Source: a bacterium
Lineage (GTDB): Bacteria > Verrucomicrobiota > Verrucomicrobiia > Limisphaerales > J093
Assembly (NCBI GenBank): GCA_021823625.1
Contig: JAKANS010000019.1
Coordinates: 1 to 48,264, forward strand
Direction: 5' to 3'
DNA length: 48,264 nt
Part shown: piece by piece, positions 39,806 to 48,264 of the stretch
Numbering within the stretch: position 1 is the stretch's first letter
Layout of the letters: each line of letters begins with the position of its first letter
The notes under the pieces: generated by a model
The model's database searches: none
What the model was told of the DNA's origin: nothing
The model's input: the letters and a program-made list of their open reading frames with translations, nothing else
Program-made: the position numbers and the translations under genes

Positions 39806-42256
39806 GTGATTCGCCTGCATTTCAATTGGCTGGCCGCGCGGCTGGGCGGCGCGGTGGCACTCGCGGTCGTGACCCACGCGGTGGAAATCGTTTCGCTGAA
39901 CACCCCCACGCAATGGCAACGATTGGAGTTCCGCCTCGCCAACGTTCCCGCCGTCGCGAACCCGTTCGATCCCGACCAGATTCGCGTCGAGGCGGACTTT
40001 CGCGCGCCTTCCGGCAAGGAGGTTCATGTGCCGGCGTTCTGGTATCGCGATTACACCCGCCGGCTCGCGGGCAACAGCGAAGCCCTGAGCACGAATACGG
40101 CCCCGGAATGGCGGCTGCGCTTCTGCCCGCTCGAGCTCGGCAAATACTCCCTGACGGTGACCGTGACGACGAACGGCCAGCCCGCCGGCGATCCGGCCAC
40201 GACGGGCTTCGATGTGGCGCCGGCCACGAATCCACCGCCGCAGCGCGGCTACGTCCGGATCGCGGCCAACAATCGTTACTTCGAGACGACCGAAGGCCAG
40301 GCCTTGCCGCTGATCGGCCACTGCGTTTGCTGGCCGGGCAGCCGCGGGACGTACGATTACGACGACTGGTTCGGCGGCATGGCGAGTGCCGGCGAGAACT
40401 ACACGCGGATTTGGATGGCGCCCTGGGCCTTCGGTATCGAGGCCGAACCGGGCACGCTGCAACACTACCGCCTGGACCGCGCCTGGCAGCTCGACTACGT
40501 CCTCCAACTCGCCGAGGCCAAAGGCATCTACGTGGTCCTGTGTTTGGACTATCACGGCATGTTCGAGACCGCGCCGGACTATTGGGGCGGCAACAATTAC
40601 TGGCCCAAGAACCCGTACAACACGGCCAACGGCGGACCGTGCGCGAACCAGAATGCGTTCTTCACGAGTGGCGAGGCGCAGCGCATTTACGAGCAGCGCC
40701 TGCGGTACTTGATCGCCCGTTACGCCTACAGCCCGAACCTGCTGGCCTGGGAATTCTTCAACGAGATCGACAACGTCTATCGCTACCTGCAGCCGGCGGA
40801 CGTCGCGGCCTGGCACGCCACGGTGGGCGACTGGCTCAAGGCGAACGACCCTTTCCATCACCTCGTCACCACCAGCCTGACGGGGAGCAGCGACCGCGGT
40901 GACATTTGGAAGCTGCCGGAAATGGATTTCGCCATGTATCACTCGTACGGGCTGGCCCAGCCGGCGGCGGCGCTACCGGGGATCGTGCTGCGGTTCCTGA
41001 ACAATTACGGCAAGCCGATGATGATCGGCGAATTCGGCACGGACTGGCGGGGCTGGCGGCGCGAACAGGATCCGTACTTGCGCGGCTGGCGGCAAGGCCT
41101 CTGGGCCGGCGCGCTGGGCGGGTCGGTCGGCACTTCCATGTCGTGGTGGTGGGAGAACATCCAGAGCGAGAACCTGTACGGAACCTACCGCGCGGTGAAC
41201 GATTTTCTCCCCGCCAATGGCTGGGGCGCGGGCATGTGGCAACCGCTCACCTTCAAAACCAACGGCGAGCCGCCGGTGAACGTCGGCGATCCGGTTCCGA
41301 ACGGCGCACCGTTCAACGTGACCTTGCCGCTGGATGGCAATTGGGGCTCGAAGCTCAAAGGCCAGCTTGCCGTCGCCAGCTCCGACGTCGGCGGCCAGTC
41401 CGCGAGCGTGCTCAACAGCTTCGTGCACGGCACGGCCCACTCGGACCTCAAGATTCCGTTCCAACTCGATGCCTGGCTGAGCAACGCCGCCCGCCTGGTG
41501 ATGCACTTGAACTCGGTTTCCAGTGGCGCGGTGATGGCCATTTATGTGGACGGCAAACAGGTCTTCCGACAAAGCCTGCCCAACAAGGACGGCACTTGGG
41601 AGGTCAACAACGAGTACAACGAAGACCTCGCGGTGGACTTGGCGGCTGGCCGGCACTTGATCGAGATTCGCAACGCCGGTGGCGACTGGTTTTACCTGGA
41701 TTGGGTGCGGCTTGAAAATGTCCTGCCCGCGACGTATGCGAATGGCTGGCGGCCCTCACCGGTCGCGGTCGGCTTGCGCGGCGAACGCGCCACGTTGCTT
41801 TACGTCGTCAACCTCGGCGCGAGCTTTCCGGCGAACGCGACCAACGCCGTGATCGCACCTTACCGGGATGAGCCGGTGAGAATTCAAGGTCTGCCCGCCG
41901 GGCGTTACCGCGCGGTCTGGAGCGATCCCAAGACCGCCGCCAAGGTCGGTGAAACCAGCGGCACGTCTGACGGCACGGTGCTGACGCTGCCGATGCCGGC
42001 GTTCACCGAAGATCTCGCCGGGCGGGTCGAGCGGGTGGGCGACTTCTCGCTGCAGTCGCCACGGGTGGAGGCAGGCGGCCAGTTCGCCGCGTCCTTGCTG
42101 GGTGAGCCAGGCCGGAGCTACGTGATCGAAGCGACGGAGGATTTCTCGGATTGGCAACCGCTCAGCGAACTCACCAACGAGTCAGGCTCCATCGTCTTCC
42201 ACGACCCGACCGCGGGCCGGGACCGGCGCTTCTACCGGTCAAAGCTCGGGAATTGA
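39806..42256 (+). CDS. Secreted GH5-like glycoside hydrolase with DUF5060 and C-terminal beta domains
   Basis: An exported mannanase- or cellulase-like enzyme, 816 residues if started at GTG 39806. That start begins a signal-like segment (IRLHFNWLAARLGGAVALAV); the TTG six codons upstream is the alternative. DUF5060 is at about 30-140 (LANVPAVANPFDPDQIRVEA). A TIM barrel (about 150-480) carries acid/base Glu320 (AWEFFNEID) and nucleophile Glu409 (PMMIGEFGTDW), with GENYTRIWMAPWAFGIE and VVLCLDYHG. A carbohydrate-binding-like beta module follows (about 520-640). The ending SYVIEATEDFSDWQPLSELT...RRFYRSKLGN is a tail seen in verrucomicrobial secreted proteins. The GH5/GH-A clan call is firm; the substrate is not. 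It is divergent from the CinA-like gene. Confidence 0.85.
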   Translation: MIRLHFNWLAARLGGAVALAVVTHAVEIVSLNTPTQWQRLEFRLANVPAVANPFDPDQIRVEADFRAPSGKEVHVPAFWYRDYTRRLAGNSEALSTNTAPEWRLRFCPLELGKYSLTVTVTTNGQPAGDPATTGFDVAPATNPPPQRGYVRIAANNRYFETTEGQALPLIGHCVCWPGSRGTYDYDDWFGGMASAGENYTRIWMAPWAFGIEAEPGTLQHYRLDRAWQLDYVLQLAEAKGIYVVLCLDYHGMFETAPDYWGGNNYWPKNPYNTANGGPCANQNAFFTSGEAQRIYEQRLRYLIARYAYSPNLLAWEFFNEIDNVYRYLQPADVAAWHATVGDWLKANDPFHHLVTTSLTGSSDRGDIWKLPEMDFAMYHSYGLAQPAAALPGIVLRFLNNYGKPMMIGEFGTDWRGWRREQDPYLRGWRQGLWAGALGGSVGTSMSWWWENIQSENLYGTYRAVNDFLPANGWGAGMWQPLTFKTNGEPPVNVGDPVPNGAPFNVTLPLDGNWGSKLKGQLAVASSDVGGQSASVLNSFVHGTAHSDLKIPFQLDAWLSNAARLVMHLNSVSSGAVMAIYVDGKQVFRQSLPNKDGTWEVNNEYNEDLAVDLAAGRHLIEIRNAGGDWFYLDWVRLENVLPATYANGWRPSPVAVGLRGERATLLYVVNLGASFPANATNAVIAPYRDEPVRIQGLPAGRYRAVWSDPKTAAKVGETSGTSDGTVLTLPMPAFTEDLAGRVERVGDFSLQSPRVEAGGQFAASLLGEPGRSYVIEATEDFSDWQPLSELTNESGSIVFHDPTAGRDRRFYRSKLGN

Positions 42257-42313
42257 CCGGGAGGACTTCCGGCGCTCCGGCCTCCTGCGTCGGCCAGGCA
42301 AAGAGCAAAGCAA

Positions 42314-42340
42314 AAGCCCCCGCGGCTTACGGAGGCTTTC
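42314..42340. terminator. Bidirectional terminator hairpin between GH5 and sialate esterase genes
   Basis: AAAGCCCCC (42314-42322) pairs with GGAGGCTTT (42332-42340), with one mismatch, around a 9-base loop. A-rich sequence lies on one side and TTT plus AT-rich sequence on the other. It is located between two convergent genes, 58 bases after the GH5 stop and 30 bases beyond the esterase stop. Confidence 0.65.
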
Positions 42341-42369
42341 GATTCGAATTATTCTTATTCGCCTGCCGC

Positions 42370-43944
42370 TTACTTCTGCTTCGGCGCGGTGGTCAGGGGC
42401 CAGTCGTCGGTGCGGAACGGCGAGGCCGGCAGACCGAACTCGCTGAACAGATTCACGACCGGGTAGTCCGCCCACCCAAACCGCACGGCCACCGGTTTGG
42501 ATACTTGCGGATTGTGGACGACCACCTTGTCTTTGCCGCTGATTTCGGCGTCCGCCCACACGAACTTCAAATCCTCGCCAGCAATGGCAAAACCTTTCAA
42601 AGGCCCGTCCTTGGCGACCAATCCTTTTCCGACGTGATCGAACTCGACGGTGACCTTGTCGCCGCTGATCTTGTAAGCCTTGTACGTCGGGCTGAGGCCC
42701 GCGAACGGCTCCCCGTAAGCGATGACGCGGGCCGCCAACGCCAGGCGCTCGCCGACGATCGCTTTGTGCGTGGGGTGAATGTCGTCCTTGTCGCCCGCGT
42801 CCGTGATGACCGCGATGCCCACGGCGGGCAGGATCTTGGTCGCGCGCACCTGTGCTTCCCGCAACTCGGCCCAATCGCTGTCGCCGGGTTCGGCGGTGAT
42901 GGCATCGAGCGAGCGCTTGCGGTTTTTGTCCCAAGGCGCGATTTGCACGGCGATGAACGGGAAGTCGCCCTCGGCCCAGTCACGTCGCCAGTTCAGGATC
43001 ATGTCGGGGTACAGCCGCCGATACTGCCACGCGCGGCCGGCGTTCGATTCGCCCTGATACCAGATGGCGCCGGCAATGGCGTACGGGATCAGCGGGGCGA
43101 TCATGCCGTTGTACAACTCGGCGGGACGCCACGCTGGCCACGGCTGGCCGCGATCGAATTTCTGCCCGGCCTTTTCCGCGGCTTCCTTGTCCGCCTTCCA
43201 TTTGGCCAAGGCTGCCTGGTAAGCCTGTTCCTGAGCAGGGTATTTGTCCCAGATGTCGCGGCGGTATTCGGGATCGACGGTAAGCGCGGTCCGGCTCATC
43301 CAGACTTCCGCGGGCGAGCCGCCCCAGGAGGTGTGGATCAGGCCCACCGGCACGTTGCGCGTGCGCTCCAGCGCCCGGCCGAAGTAGTACGCCACCGCGG
43401 AGAAGTCCGGCACCGTGTCCGGCCCGCATTCCTGCCACTGCGCCTTGACGTCATCGACCGGGTCGATCGACTTGAGTTTCGGGACGGTGAACAGGCGGAG
43501 GTGCGGGTTGGCCGAGCTGGCGATGTCGCCGCTCGCCCCGAAGGAGTGCTTGAGCGGAAACTCCATGTTCGACTGGCCGCTGCAAACCCAGACTTCGCCC
43601 ACCAACACGTTGCGGACGAGGATCAGGTTCTTGCCGCGGACGACCAGCACCGTGGGCGACAGATCGGCCTTGAGCGGCGCCAGGCGGACGGACCACTTGC
43701 CGTTCTTGGCCACGGTGCTCACGCGCTGGTCGCGGAATTGAACGGTCACTTGCTCGTTCTCGTCCGCCCAGCCCCAGACCGGCACCGGTAGGTCCTGCTG
43801 GATCACCAGGTTGTTGCTGAACAAGCCGGGCAGCCGGACATCGGCGCTCGCAAACGGAAGCCAGGCCAGGCCGGCCAGGGTCACGCCCACGAGGCGGGCA
43901 GCCAGGCTGGGAAGAGAGAATCGAGAAACGATGCGCGTTTCCAT
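42370..43944 (-). CDS. Secreted sialate O-acetylesterase (SASA family)
   Basis: A 524-residue exported carbohydrate esterase from ATG 43944 (signal peptide METRIVSRFSLPSLAARLVG, then VTLAGLAWLPFASA). A beta domain (about 35-110; LPGLFSNNLVIQQDLPVPVW) precedes the SGNH-type catalytic domain. The motifs are GEVWVCSGQSNMEFPL with the nucleophile Ser of GQSNM, GLIHTSWGGSPAEVWMS, AGAIWYQGESNAGRAWQYR and DKDDIHPTHKA with the catalytic Asp/His. It removes O-acetyl groups from sialic acid or, in environmental bacteria, more likely from acetylated plant or algal sugars. It lies 101 bases downstream of the TPR/FG-GAP lipoprotein gene on the same strand. Confidence 0.92.
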   Translation of the reverse strand: METRIVSRFSLPSLAARLVGVTLAGLAWLPFASADVRLPGLFSNNLVIQQDLPVPVWGWADENEQVTVQFRDQRVSTVAKNGKWSVRLAPLKADLSPTVLVVRGKNLILVRNVLVGEVWVCSGQSNMEFPLKHSFGASGDIASSANPHLRLFTVPKLKSIDPVDDVKAQWQECGPDTVPDFSAVAYYFGRALERTRNVPVGLIHTSWGGSPAEVWMSRTALTVDPEYRRDIWDKYPAQEQAYQAALAKWKADKEAAEKAGQKFDRGQPWPAWRPAELYNGMIAPLIPYAIAGAIWYQGESNAGRAWQYRRLYPDMILNWRRDWAEGDFPFIAVQIAPWDKNRKRSLDAITAEPGDSDWAELREAQVRATKILPAVGIAVITDAGDKDDIHPTHKAIVGERLALAARVIAYGEPFAGLSPTYKAYKISGDKVTVEFDHVGKGLVAKDGPLKGFAIAGEDLKFVWADAEISGKDKVVVHNPQVSKPVAVRFGWADYPVVNLFSEFGLPASPFRTDDWPLTTAPKQK

Positions 43945-44045
43945 ACCGGTAATCCAACTGACCGGGCCGGCGGAGTCAACGCTGAATCGCGGTCGCCCGG
44001 CCGGGTCCGGCGGTTCCCGCGAAGCCTGGGATCGCCGCGGCGCGC

Positions 44046-47000
44046 CTATTTCTCGCCCCGCTTCAGCGTCTGCTGGGCCACCCAGCGGGTGCGGTAGCGC
44101 CGCATCAACTCGTCGCTGGCGAACGCTGGCCGCAACTGCCGGCCGTAAAGTTGATCGTCCATTCCGTGCCACGGCAGCGGGTCCACCTTCCAGCCCAGCT
44201 CGACGTGGAAATCCGAGTCCTTGTCCCAGCCGACGGTGTAGAGGAAGAAGTCGCGGACCGTGCCCGGCACTTTGGGTGGCAGTTTGTCGGCCGCGAACTG
44301 GAGTGTCAGTTCGTCGCCGCCGTTGAGCAGGGCAAGCGCATTGTCCTCCCGGCTGATCAAATCGCCCACCGGCCCGTAACGGGTACACCAGCCCACCGGG
44401 GTGATTGTCCAAGGCGCATTCTGGAACACGCGGTCATAGACGGGCGTGAGCGGAAAAGTCCACGGCAGGTTGGCGAATTCGCTGAAGCCCCGCCAATGCA
44501 GGTCGCTCGCGTCGGACGCCAACCGAACGATGCGCGTGTCGCCAGCCATCCGTCGCTCGAACAGCGCGATGCGGTCCCAGTGAATCTCGAACGCCGTCGT
44601 GAGCCGTAGCCGCTGGCTGCCCGGCGGCAGCTTGCCCGCCAGGTTGATGAGGATGGTCTTGGTCTTGCCGGAAGGCGCTCCCGCCACCACGTCCACCGCC
44701 TGCCAATGGTCGGCGGAGGTTTCGACCTCGAGTTGCGGGAACGGGAACGGCAGGTCCGGGTCGTGCGACGCCGCCACATTGGCCATGCCGCCGCCAAAGC
44801 GCAGCCAGCCGGTCAGCGCCAGCACCAGCGGTTTCCCGACCGGCAGCGCACCAAAGTCGAGCACCACACCGTTCGGCTCGGCCAGGCCGCGCAATTGCGG
44901 GATGCGCAACCGCGGTGGCGACACCCGCCGGTCGTCCACGGTTTGCAACAATTCGGTGCAATCGCTGCCGTCCAGCCGCGTCGCCTGGCGCAGCGGCACG
45001 CGGTTTTGCAGCGTCCAGATTTCGCCGGGCGGAAACGGTTTGCCCGGTCGGAACTTGTCGGTCGTGTGCACTTCTGTACCGGGCGGGTGGTCCACGACCG
45101 CAAGTTTCGCTTCATCCAGGTAGAGCACTTCGCGCAGTTCCTCGGTGATCTGCACGGTGTACTGGCCATCGCGCGGCGGGAACATCGTTTCGTTGCCCAG
45201 CCAGACGAACTCGTGCGGATCGGCGTCCGCAAAAACGGTGTCGCTCACGCGCAAACCCATCGGCGCGGAGCCGAGGATGTCCGACACAAACCGGAACCGC
45301 TCGCCGTCCCAGGCGTACAGGTACGGGCACGAGCCGGTGGGCAGGACCGGCTCGGGAATCTCCAGCGTGCGCGGCGGCGTCTCCAGCTTCACGTCCACGA
45401 TGTTGTAAGGCAGGTCAAACCAGCGCGCGGTGAGCGACTCGATCGAGTCCCGCGGTCCCACGCCGATTTCAACCGGCAGGCTTTGCACGGTGCGGTGGAC
45501 GCGGAAGCTGCCCGAGGCGACCTCGATGCGGATGCCCAGGCCGCTGGCATTCGAGCGGTTGCCGATCAGCCGGAGCTTGAGCTGGTGGTTGGCGTTGCCG
45601 CCGTCGTTGCGGAGGAATTTCAAGCCCTGCCCTGCCAAGCTCACCGCCACGTCGGTGTCGCCGTCCTGGTCGAAGTCCGCGGCTGCGATGTCCTCGACGC
45701 GCCCGGCCACATTTTTGTCCAAGCCGAGCCGCGCCGTGACGTTCGCGAATTCGCTGTCGCCGACGTTGCGCCAGACCTGGAGACCGGCCTCGCCCGCGGC
45801 GAACACGTCGAGCCAGCCGTCGTTGTCGTAATCGATCAGCTTGAGCAACGACAGCCCCGGCACCGCGATCGGCAGGCGGTGGGCGACGTTGATGCCGCCC
45901 AGTAACAGATCCACGTGGTCCGGCGCGCCGACCAGCAGGTCGGTCCGCAGATCGCCATTCACGTCGCCGATGGCGAGCACGGTGCCGGCGAGCTGGACCG
46001 GCGGCAGGTTCGTGGGCACCAGCGGCCCGCCGCGTTCCTTTTGGAGATAAAGCGGTGGCTGGCCGTCGCGCGAAACGAACACGTCCATCAGGTCGTCGTT
46101 GTTCCAGTCATCGATGACGATCTGCCGCGCGCCAGTCACCGACGCCGGCACGCCGGACGTGGCGGTGATGTCCTTGAAATACATGTTGCCCAGGTTCCGC
46201 AGCACCCGCACGCCGCTGCCGTCGGGCAGGACCGCCAGCAGGTCCAGCTTGCCGGTGAAGTCGAGGTCCACGAGCGCGGCGGAGCGACCCACCAAACCGC
46301 CTAGGCCGGAGGCTTTCGTGAGGTCGCGCGCGGCGGCGTTCGTCGCGAAGCGGAACGCCTGCGACGCGGTTTCGCCCAGCACCACCAGGTCTTCGTAACG
46401 GTCATTGTTCAGGTCGCCGGTGATCGCCTGCACGAAACCGGCGTCCGCCTTCAATGGCAGCGGTTCGCCCAGCGGCGCGAACTTGCCGCCCTGATGCGCC
46501 AGCGTGCGAAAGGCGTTGGTACCTTCCGCCACGAACAGGCCGATGTGATCGTCACGGTTGAAATCCATCACCGCCAGCGGGCCGCGATACTTCGCCGCGT
46601 CCGCGCCGAACGCTGCCGCCGTGGCGTCTGCAAACGTCACGGCGATGCCGTTCGGGTCCGGCTTCTCGATCTTTTGCGGGGCGAGCGCCTGGGTGAACTG
46701 GCAGCGCTCGTAAGTGGCGGCGTTCGCCAGCGCGGCGGGGTTCTTCGCGCGCAACTCCTCGTTCCGCTTGATGGCCTTGAGCCCTTCGTCCTGCTGGCCC
46801 GACCGGATCAACGCCTGGCCCAGCGCGTACCAGGCCGCCGCGTGCTCCGGCTCGAGCCGCACCGCTTCGCGCAGCGACGCGACCGCGTCGTCCATTTGCC
46901 CCAGCTCCGCCTGTCCGCGGCCCAGTTGGTAATGCACGGCGGCCACGGTGGGATCGAGGTCGCGCGCCGAAAACAGCGCCTTCACGCCGTCCTCCACCTG

Positions 47001-47387
47001 GCGCAATCGCAGGTGCGCGCAACCGGCGACGTAATACGCCGCGGCGAGGTTGCGATCGAAACTCAGCGCCTGCTCCGCGCGGGCAAGCGCCTGCTCCGGC
47101 TGGTTAAGCAGGAGGTAGGCGTTGGCGAGGTTGAGCAAGGCATCGGTCCGCGACGGCTCCAACTGGACCGCGCGCTCGAACAGCGGCAACGCCTTCTCGA
47201 CCTGGCCCTGGTCGTAGTAGTTTTTGCCCGTGTTCATCACGCGGGTGAACTCGTCGCCGCCGCCCGCGGCCGGGGCGGACTTGGAGCACGAGGCCAGCAC
47301 CAGCGTCAAGGCCAGCCAGGCGGCGCCGCGCCCAAGGCAGCGACGTGCCGCCGCGCGCCGGCAGCGGTCAGCCAGTAGTGAAGTCAT
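44046..47387 (-). CDS. Large lipoprotein with TPR, FG-GAP/VCBS and ASPIC/UnbV domains
   Basis: A 1,113-residue protein with a lipoprotein signal peptide (LALTLVLASCSKS; Cys at about 34 would be lipidated). TPR repeats cover about 45-210 (GKNYYDQGQVEKALPLFERA, LLNLANAYLLLNQPEQALAR). Then comes an integrin-like FG-GAP/VCBS propeller (about 240-590) with Ca-binding loops such as DWNNDDLMDVFVSRDG, GDVNGDLRTDLLVG and DYDNDGWLDVFAAG. An ASPIC/UnbV module (about 590-680; GNRSNASGLGIRIEVASGSF) follows. The last ~430 residues, with PYLYAWDGERFRFVSDILGS, are unassigned and beta-rich. Such proteins are frequent in Verrucomicrobia and Acidobacteria, probably as surface scaffolds. The precise role is unknown. 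Confidence 0.88.
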   Translation of the reverse strand: MTSLLADRCRRAAARRCLGRGAAWLALTLVLASCSKSAPAAGGGDEFTRVMNTGKNYYDQGQVEKALPLFERAVQLEPSRTDALLNLANAYLLLNQPEQALARAEQALSFDRNLAAAYYVAGCAHLRLRQVEDGVKALFSARDLDPTVAAVHYQLGRGQAELGQMDDAVASLREAVRLEPEHAAAWYALGQALIRSGQQDEGLKAIKRNEELRAKNPAALANAATYERCQFTQALAPQKIEKPDPNGIAVTFADATAAAFGADAAKYRGPLAVMDFNRDDHIGLFVAEGTNAFRTLAHQGGKFAPLGEPLPLKADAGFVQAITGDLNNDRYEDLVVLGETASQAFRFATNAAARDLTKASGLGGLVGRSAALVDLDFTGKLDLLAVLPDGSGVRVLRNLGNMYFKDITATSGVPASVTGARQIVIDDWNNDDLMDVFVSRDGQPPLYLQKERGGPLVPTNLPPVQLAGTVLAIGDVNGDLRTDLLVGAPDHVDLLLGGINVAHRLPIAVPGLSLLKLIDYDNDGWLDVFAAGEAGLQVWRNVGDSEFANVTARLGLDKNVAGRVEDIAAADFDQDGDTDVAVSLAGQGLKFLRNDGGNANHQLKLRLIGNRSNASGLGIRIEVASGSFRVHRTVQSLPVEIGVGPRDSIESLTARWFDLPYNIVDVKLETPPRTLEIPEPVLPTGSCPYLYAWDGERFRFVSDILGSAPMGLRVSDTVFADADPHEFVWLGNETMFPPRDGQYTVQITEELREVLYLDEAKLAVVDHPPGTEVHTTDKFRPGKPFPPGEIWTLQNRVPLRQATRLDGSDCTELLQTVDDRRVSPPRLRIPQLRGLAEPNGVVLDFGALPVGKPLVLALTGWLRFGGGMANVAASHDPDLPFPFPQLEVETSADHWQAVDVVAGAPSGKTKTILINLAGKLPPGSQRLRLTTAFEIHWDRIALFERRMAGDTRIVRLASDASDLHWRGFSEFANLPWTFPLTPVYDRVFQNAPWTITPVGWCTRYGPVGDLISREDNALALLNGGDELTLQFAADKLPPKVPGTVRDFFLYTVGWDKDSDFHVELGWKVDPLPWHGMDDQLYGRQLRPAFASDELMRRYRTRWVAQQTLKRGEK

Positions 47388-47460
47388 GACTGGAGCATAG
47401 CGAGGGCGCCCGCCCCGGCAAGGTTGAAGCCACCGCAGAACGTGGCACTGACTGCCGACG

Positions 47461-47901
47461 CTATGTCTTCCCGATGCCGCGCCAGTTAAAGCGCGCGTTC
47501 AGCCCGAAGTTCCACAACGTGACCAGCCCGATCGCGAGCAGATTGGCCAGATACAAGTCGAGTCCCAGCCCGGTGTGGAACAGGTGCAGCCCCAGCACCG
47601 CCAGCCCAATCCCCGCCCCGCAGATGGCATGAAACCGCCAGAGCCGATGCACGGCACCGCGACGAATCTCGACGTTTCCACCCGCACCCCGAAACGTCCA
47701 AACCTCGTTCCAGAGGAAGTTGTTCAGCAGGGCGGCTTCGGCCGCACACACCTTGCTGAAGCTCACATTCCAGCCCAGCCCGACCGCCAGCCAGTGCAGC
47801 ACCGTCATGTCCACGATCACGCCGCTCCCGCCCACCAGGCAGAACCGGAGGAACTGCCGCAATCGCAGCGCGCACCGGTAACTCTGGACAAGGCTGATCA
47901 T
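47461..47901 (-). CDS. GtrA family membrane protein
   Basis: A 146-residue protein with four membrane segments. It shows the GtrA/DPMS-associated pattern: RQFLRFCLVGGSGVIVDMTV, LNNFLWNEVWTFRG and, near the end, LVTLWNFGLNARFNW. GtrA proteins are thought to move or hold polyprenyl-linked sugars for cell-surface polysaccharide synthesis. Start ATG 47901. Neighbours are the large lipoprotein gene (downstream, 73 bases) and a pseudopilin gene upstream, so no dedicated glycosyltransferase partner is adjacent. Confidence 0.9.
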   Translation of the reverse strand: MISLVQSYRCALRLRQFLRFCLVGGSGVIVDMTVLHWLAVGLGWNVSFSKVCAAEAALLNNFLWNEVWTFRGAGGNVEIRRGAVHRLWRFHAICGAGIGLAVLGLHLFHTGLGLDLYLANLLAIGLVTLWNFGLNARFNWRGIGKT

Positions 47902-47904
47902 GGG

Positions 47905-48035
47905 TCACTGGTCATTCGTCATTGGTTATCGGCCATTGGCAGTCGGCAATCGGCTATCACTCCTCTGTCCGTGCTTGCAGTTCGTGATCTCTTATCTCCG
48001 GGCCCTAACTTCTAACTTCTAATTCCTTATCTCTG
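47905..48035. repeat. Degenerate short tandem repeats
   Basis: Two blocks of short, imperfect tandem units. The first (47905-47957) is built from ATTGG/ATCGG-type steps (GGTCATTCGTCATTGG, GGCAGTCGGCAATCGG). The second (about 48004-48030) consists of TAACTTC, TAACTTC, TAATTCC. Similar low-complexity spacers are common between genes in this group of bacteria; no function is apparent. The second block runs into the end of the pseudopilin fragment. Confidence 0.6.
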
Positions 48036-48264
48036 CTCCCTTCCCCCGCCCGGTGGCGTGGGTTTGGAGCCAGAGGAGGTCGCGATTGCCCGGCATAAGG
48101 GCGTCGTCCCGCGGCGGGGCCAGCGTGCGCGCGTCCACCCAGCGATGCGTCTCCAGGTGCCCGTCGGCAAAGGCCAGCGTCGCGCCCTGCCGGTGCCGCG
48201 CCCCCGGCTTGTCCCGCAGCAGCCACCCGCCCGGCTGGTCGGCGGCGAAATCCCATTGGAGGGC
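48019..48264 (-). CDS. C-terminal fragment of a type II pseudopilin-like protein
   Basis: The minus strand is open from the window edge to TAG at 48019-48021 (81 residues seen). PGGWLLRDKPGARHRQGATL is followed by AFADGHLETHRWVDARTLAP and GNRDLLWLQTHATGRG. The G-x-x-x-x-AFADGH-E-H-R-W pattern is the C-terminal signature of verrucomicrobial prepilin-type (H-x9-DG) proteins. The N-terminal methylation helix lies beyond the window. These proteins are built into type II secretion or type IV pilus-like fibres. Confidence 0.75.
   Translation of the reverse strand, partial: ALQWDFAADQPGGWLLRDKPGARHRQGATLAFADGHLETHRWVDARTLAPPRDDALMPGNRDLLWLQTHATGRGKGAEIRN

Noticed and set aside
1..48264. CRISPR array, rRNA or tRNA genes
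   Set aside because: No regularly spaced repeats and no conserved RNA motifs were seen on either strand.

Overview
This is a high-GC bacterial window with long spacers and many overlapping start/stop junctions. By inference it belongs to the Verrucomicrobia (Pedosphaera/Limisphaera-like). The pointers are large secreted proteins ending in an FYR-type tail, a DUF5060-type GH5, a TPR/FG-GAP/ASPIC lipoprotein, an H-x9-DG-type pseudopilin fragment, a GxxExxY cassette and a BCDE run of complex I genes. No rRNA, tRNA or CRISPR was seen.

Layout. 1-842 is non-coding. 843-2688 holds two oligopeptide-type ABC permeases. 2696-4348 is a minus-strand pair (proline-tailed membrane protein and a small unknown protein). 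4592-7423 is a secreted GH127-like glycosidase. 7430-7670 is a likely gene remnant. 7673-11688 is one large secreted CARDB protein broken by a frameshift at a run of eight C. 11703-12195 is a GxxExxY gene bounded by 28-bp inverted repeats. 12241-13488 is a secreted SUMF-domain protein. 13540-17559 is a GntR-controlled ABC exporter unit with a visible promoter and operator. 17665-20916 holds an SGNH hydrolase, a pYEATS-like piece, a holin-family membrane protein and a GH10. 21193-25210 (minus strand) carries nuoB, nuoC, an aspartic protease, nuoD, dps and nuoE. 25373-27581 is an ECF sigma / anti-sigma / metal-sensor-like module. 28053-29852 is aspS, followed by a frameshifted OLD-like ATPase and a second copy of the aspS 3' end. 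31941-48264 is a secreted-carbohydrate and envelope region: a beta-helix protein, a glycosyltransferase, a metallophosphoesterase, an odd exported CinA-like protein, GH5, a sialate O-acetylesterase, a large TPR/FG-GAP lipoprotein, GtrA and a pseudopilin fragment.

Themes. (1) Polysaccharide use: GH127, GH10, GH5, sialate esterase, SGNH esterase and beta-helix, all apparently exported. (2) Respiration and stress: a partial complex I operon containing dps, downstream of a sigma/anti-sigma/periplasmic-sensor set. (3) Gene traffic. The most striking feature is that two unrelated housekeeping genes (nuoC and aspS) are each followed by a foreign-looking cargo gene and then by a second, diverged copy of their own 3' end including the stop codon. 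No recombinase is present in either cassette. This pattern of insertion at a gene 3' end with end duplication is the best candidate here for an undescribed mechanism.
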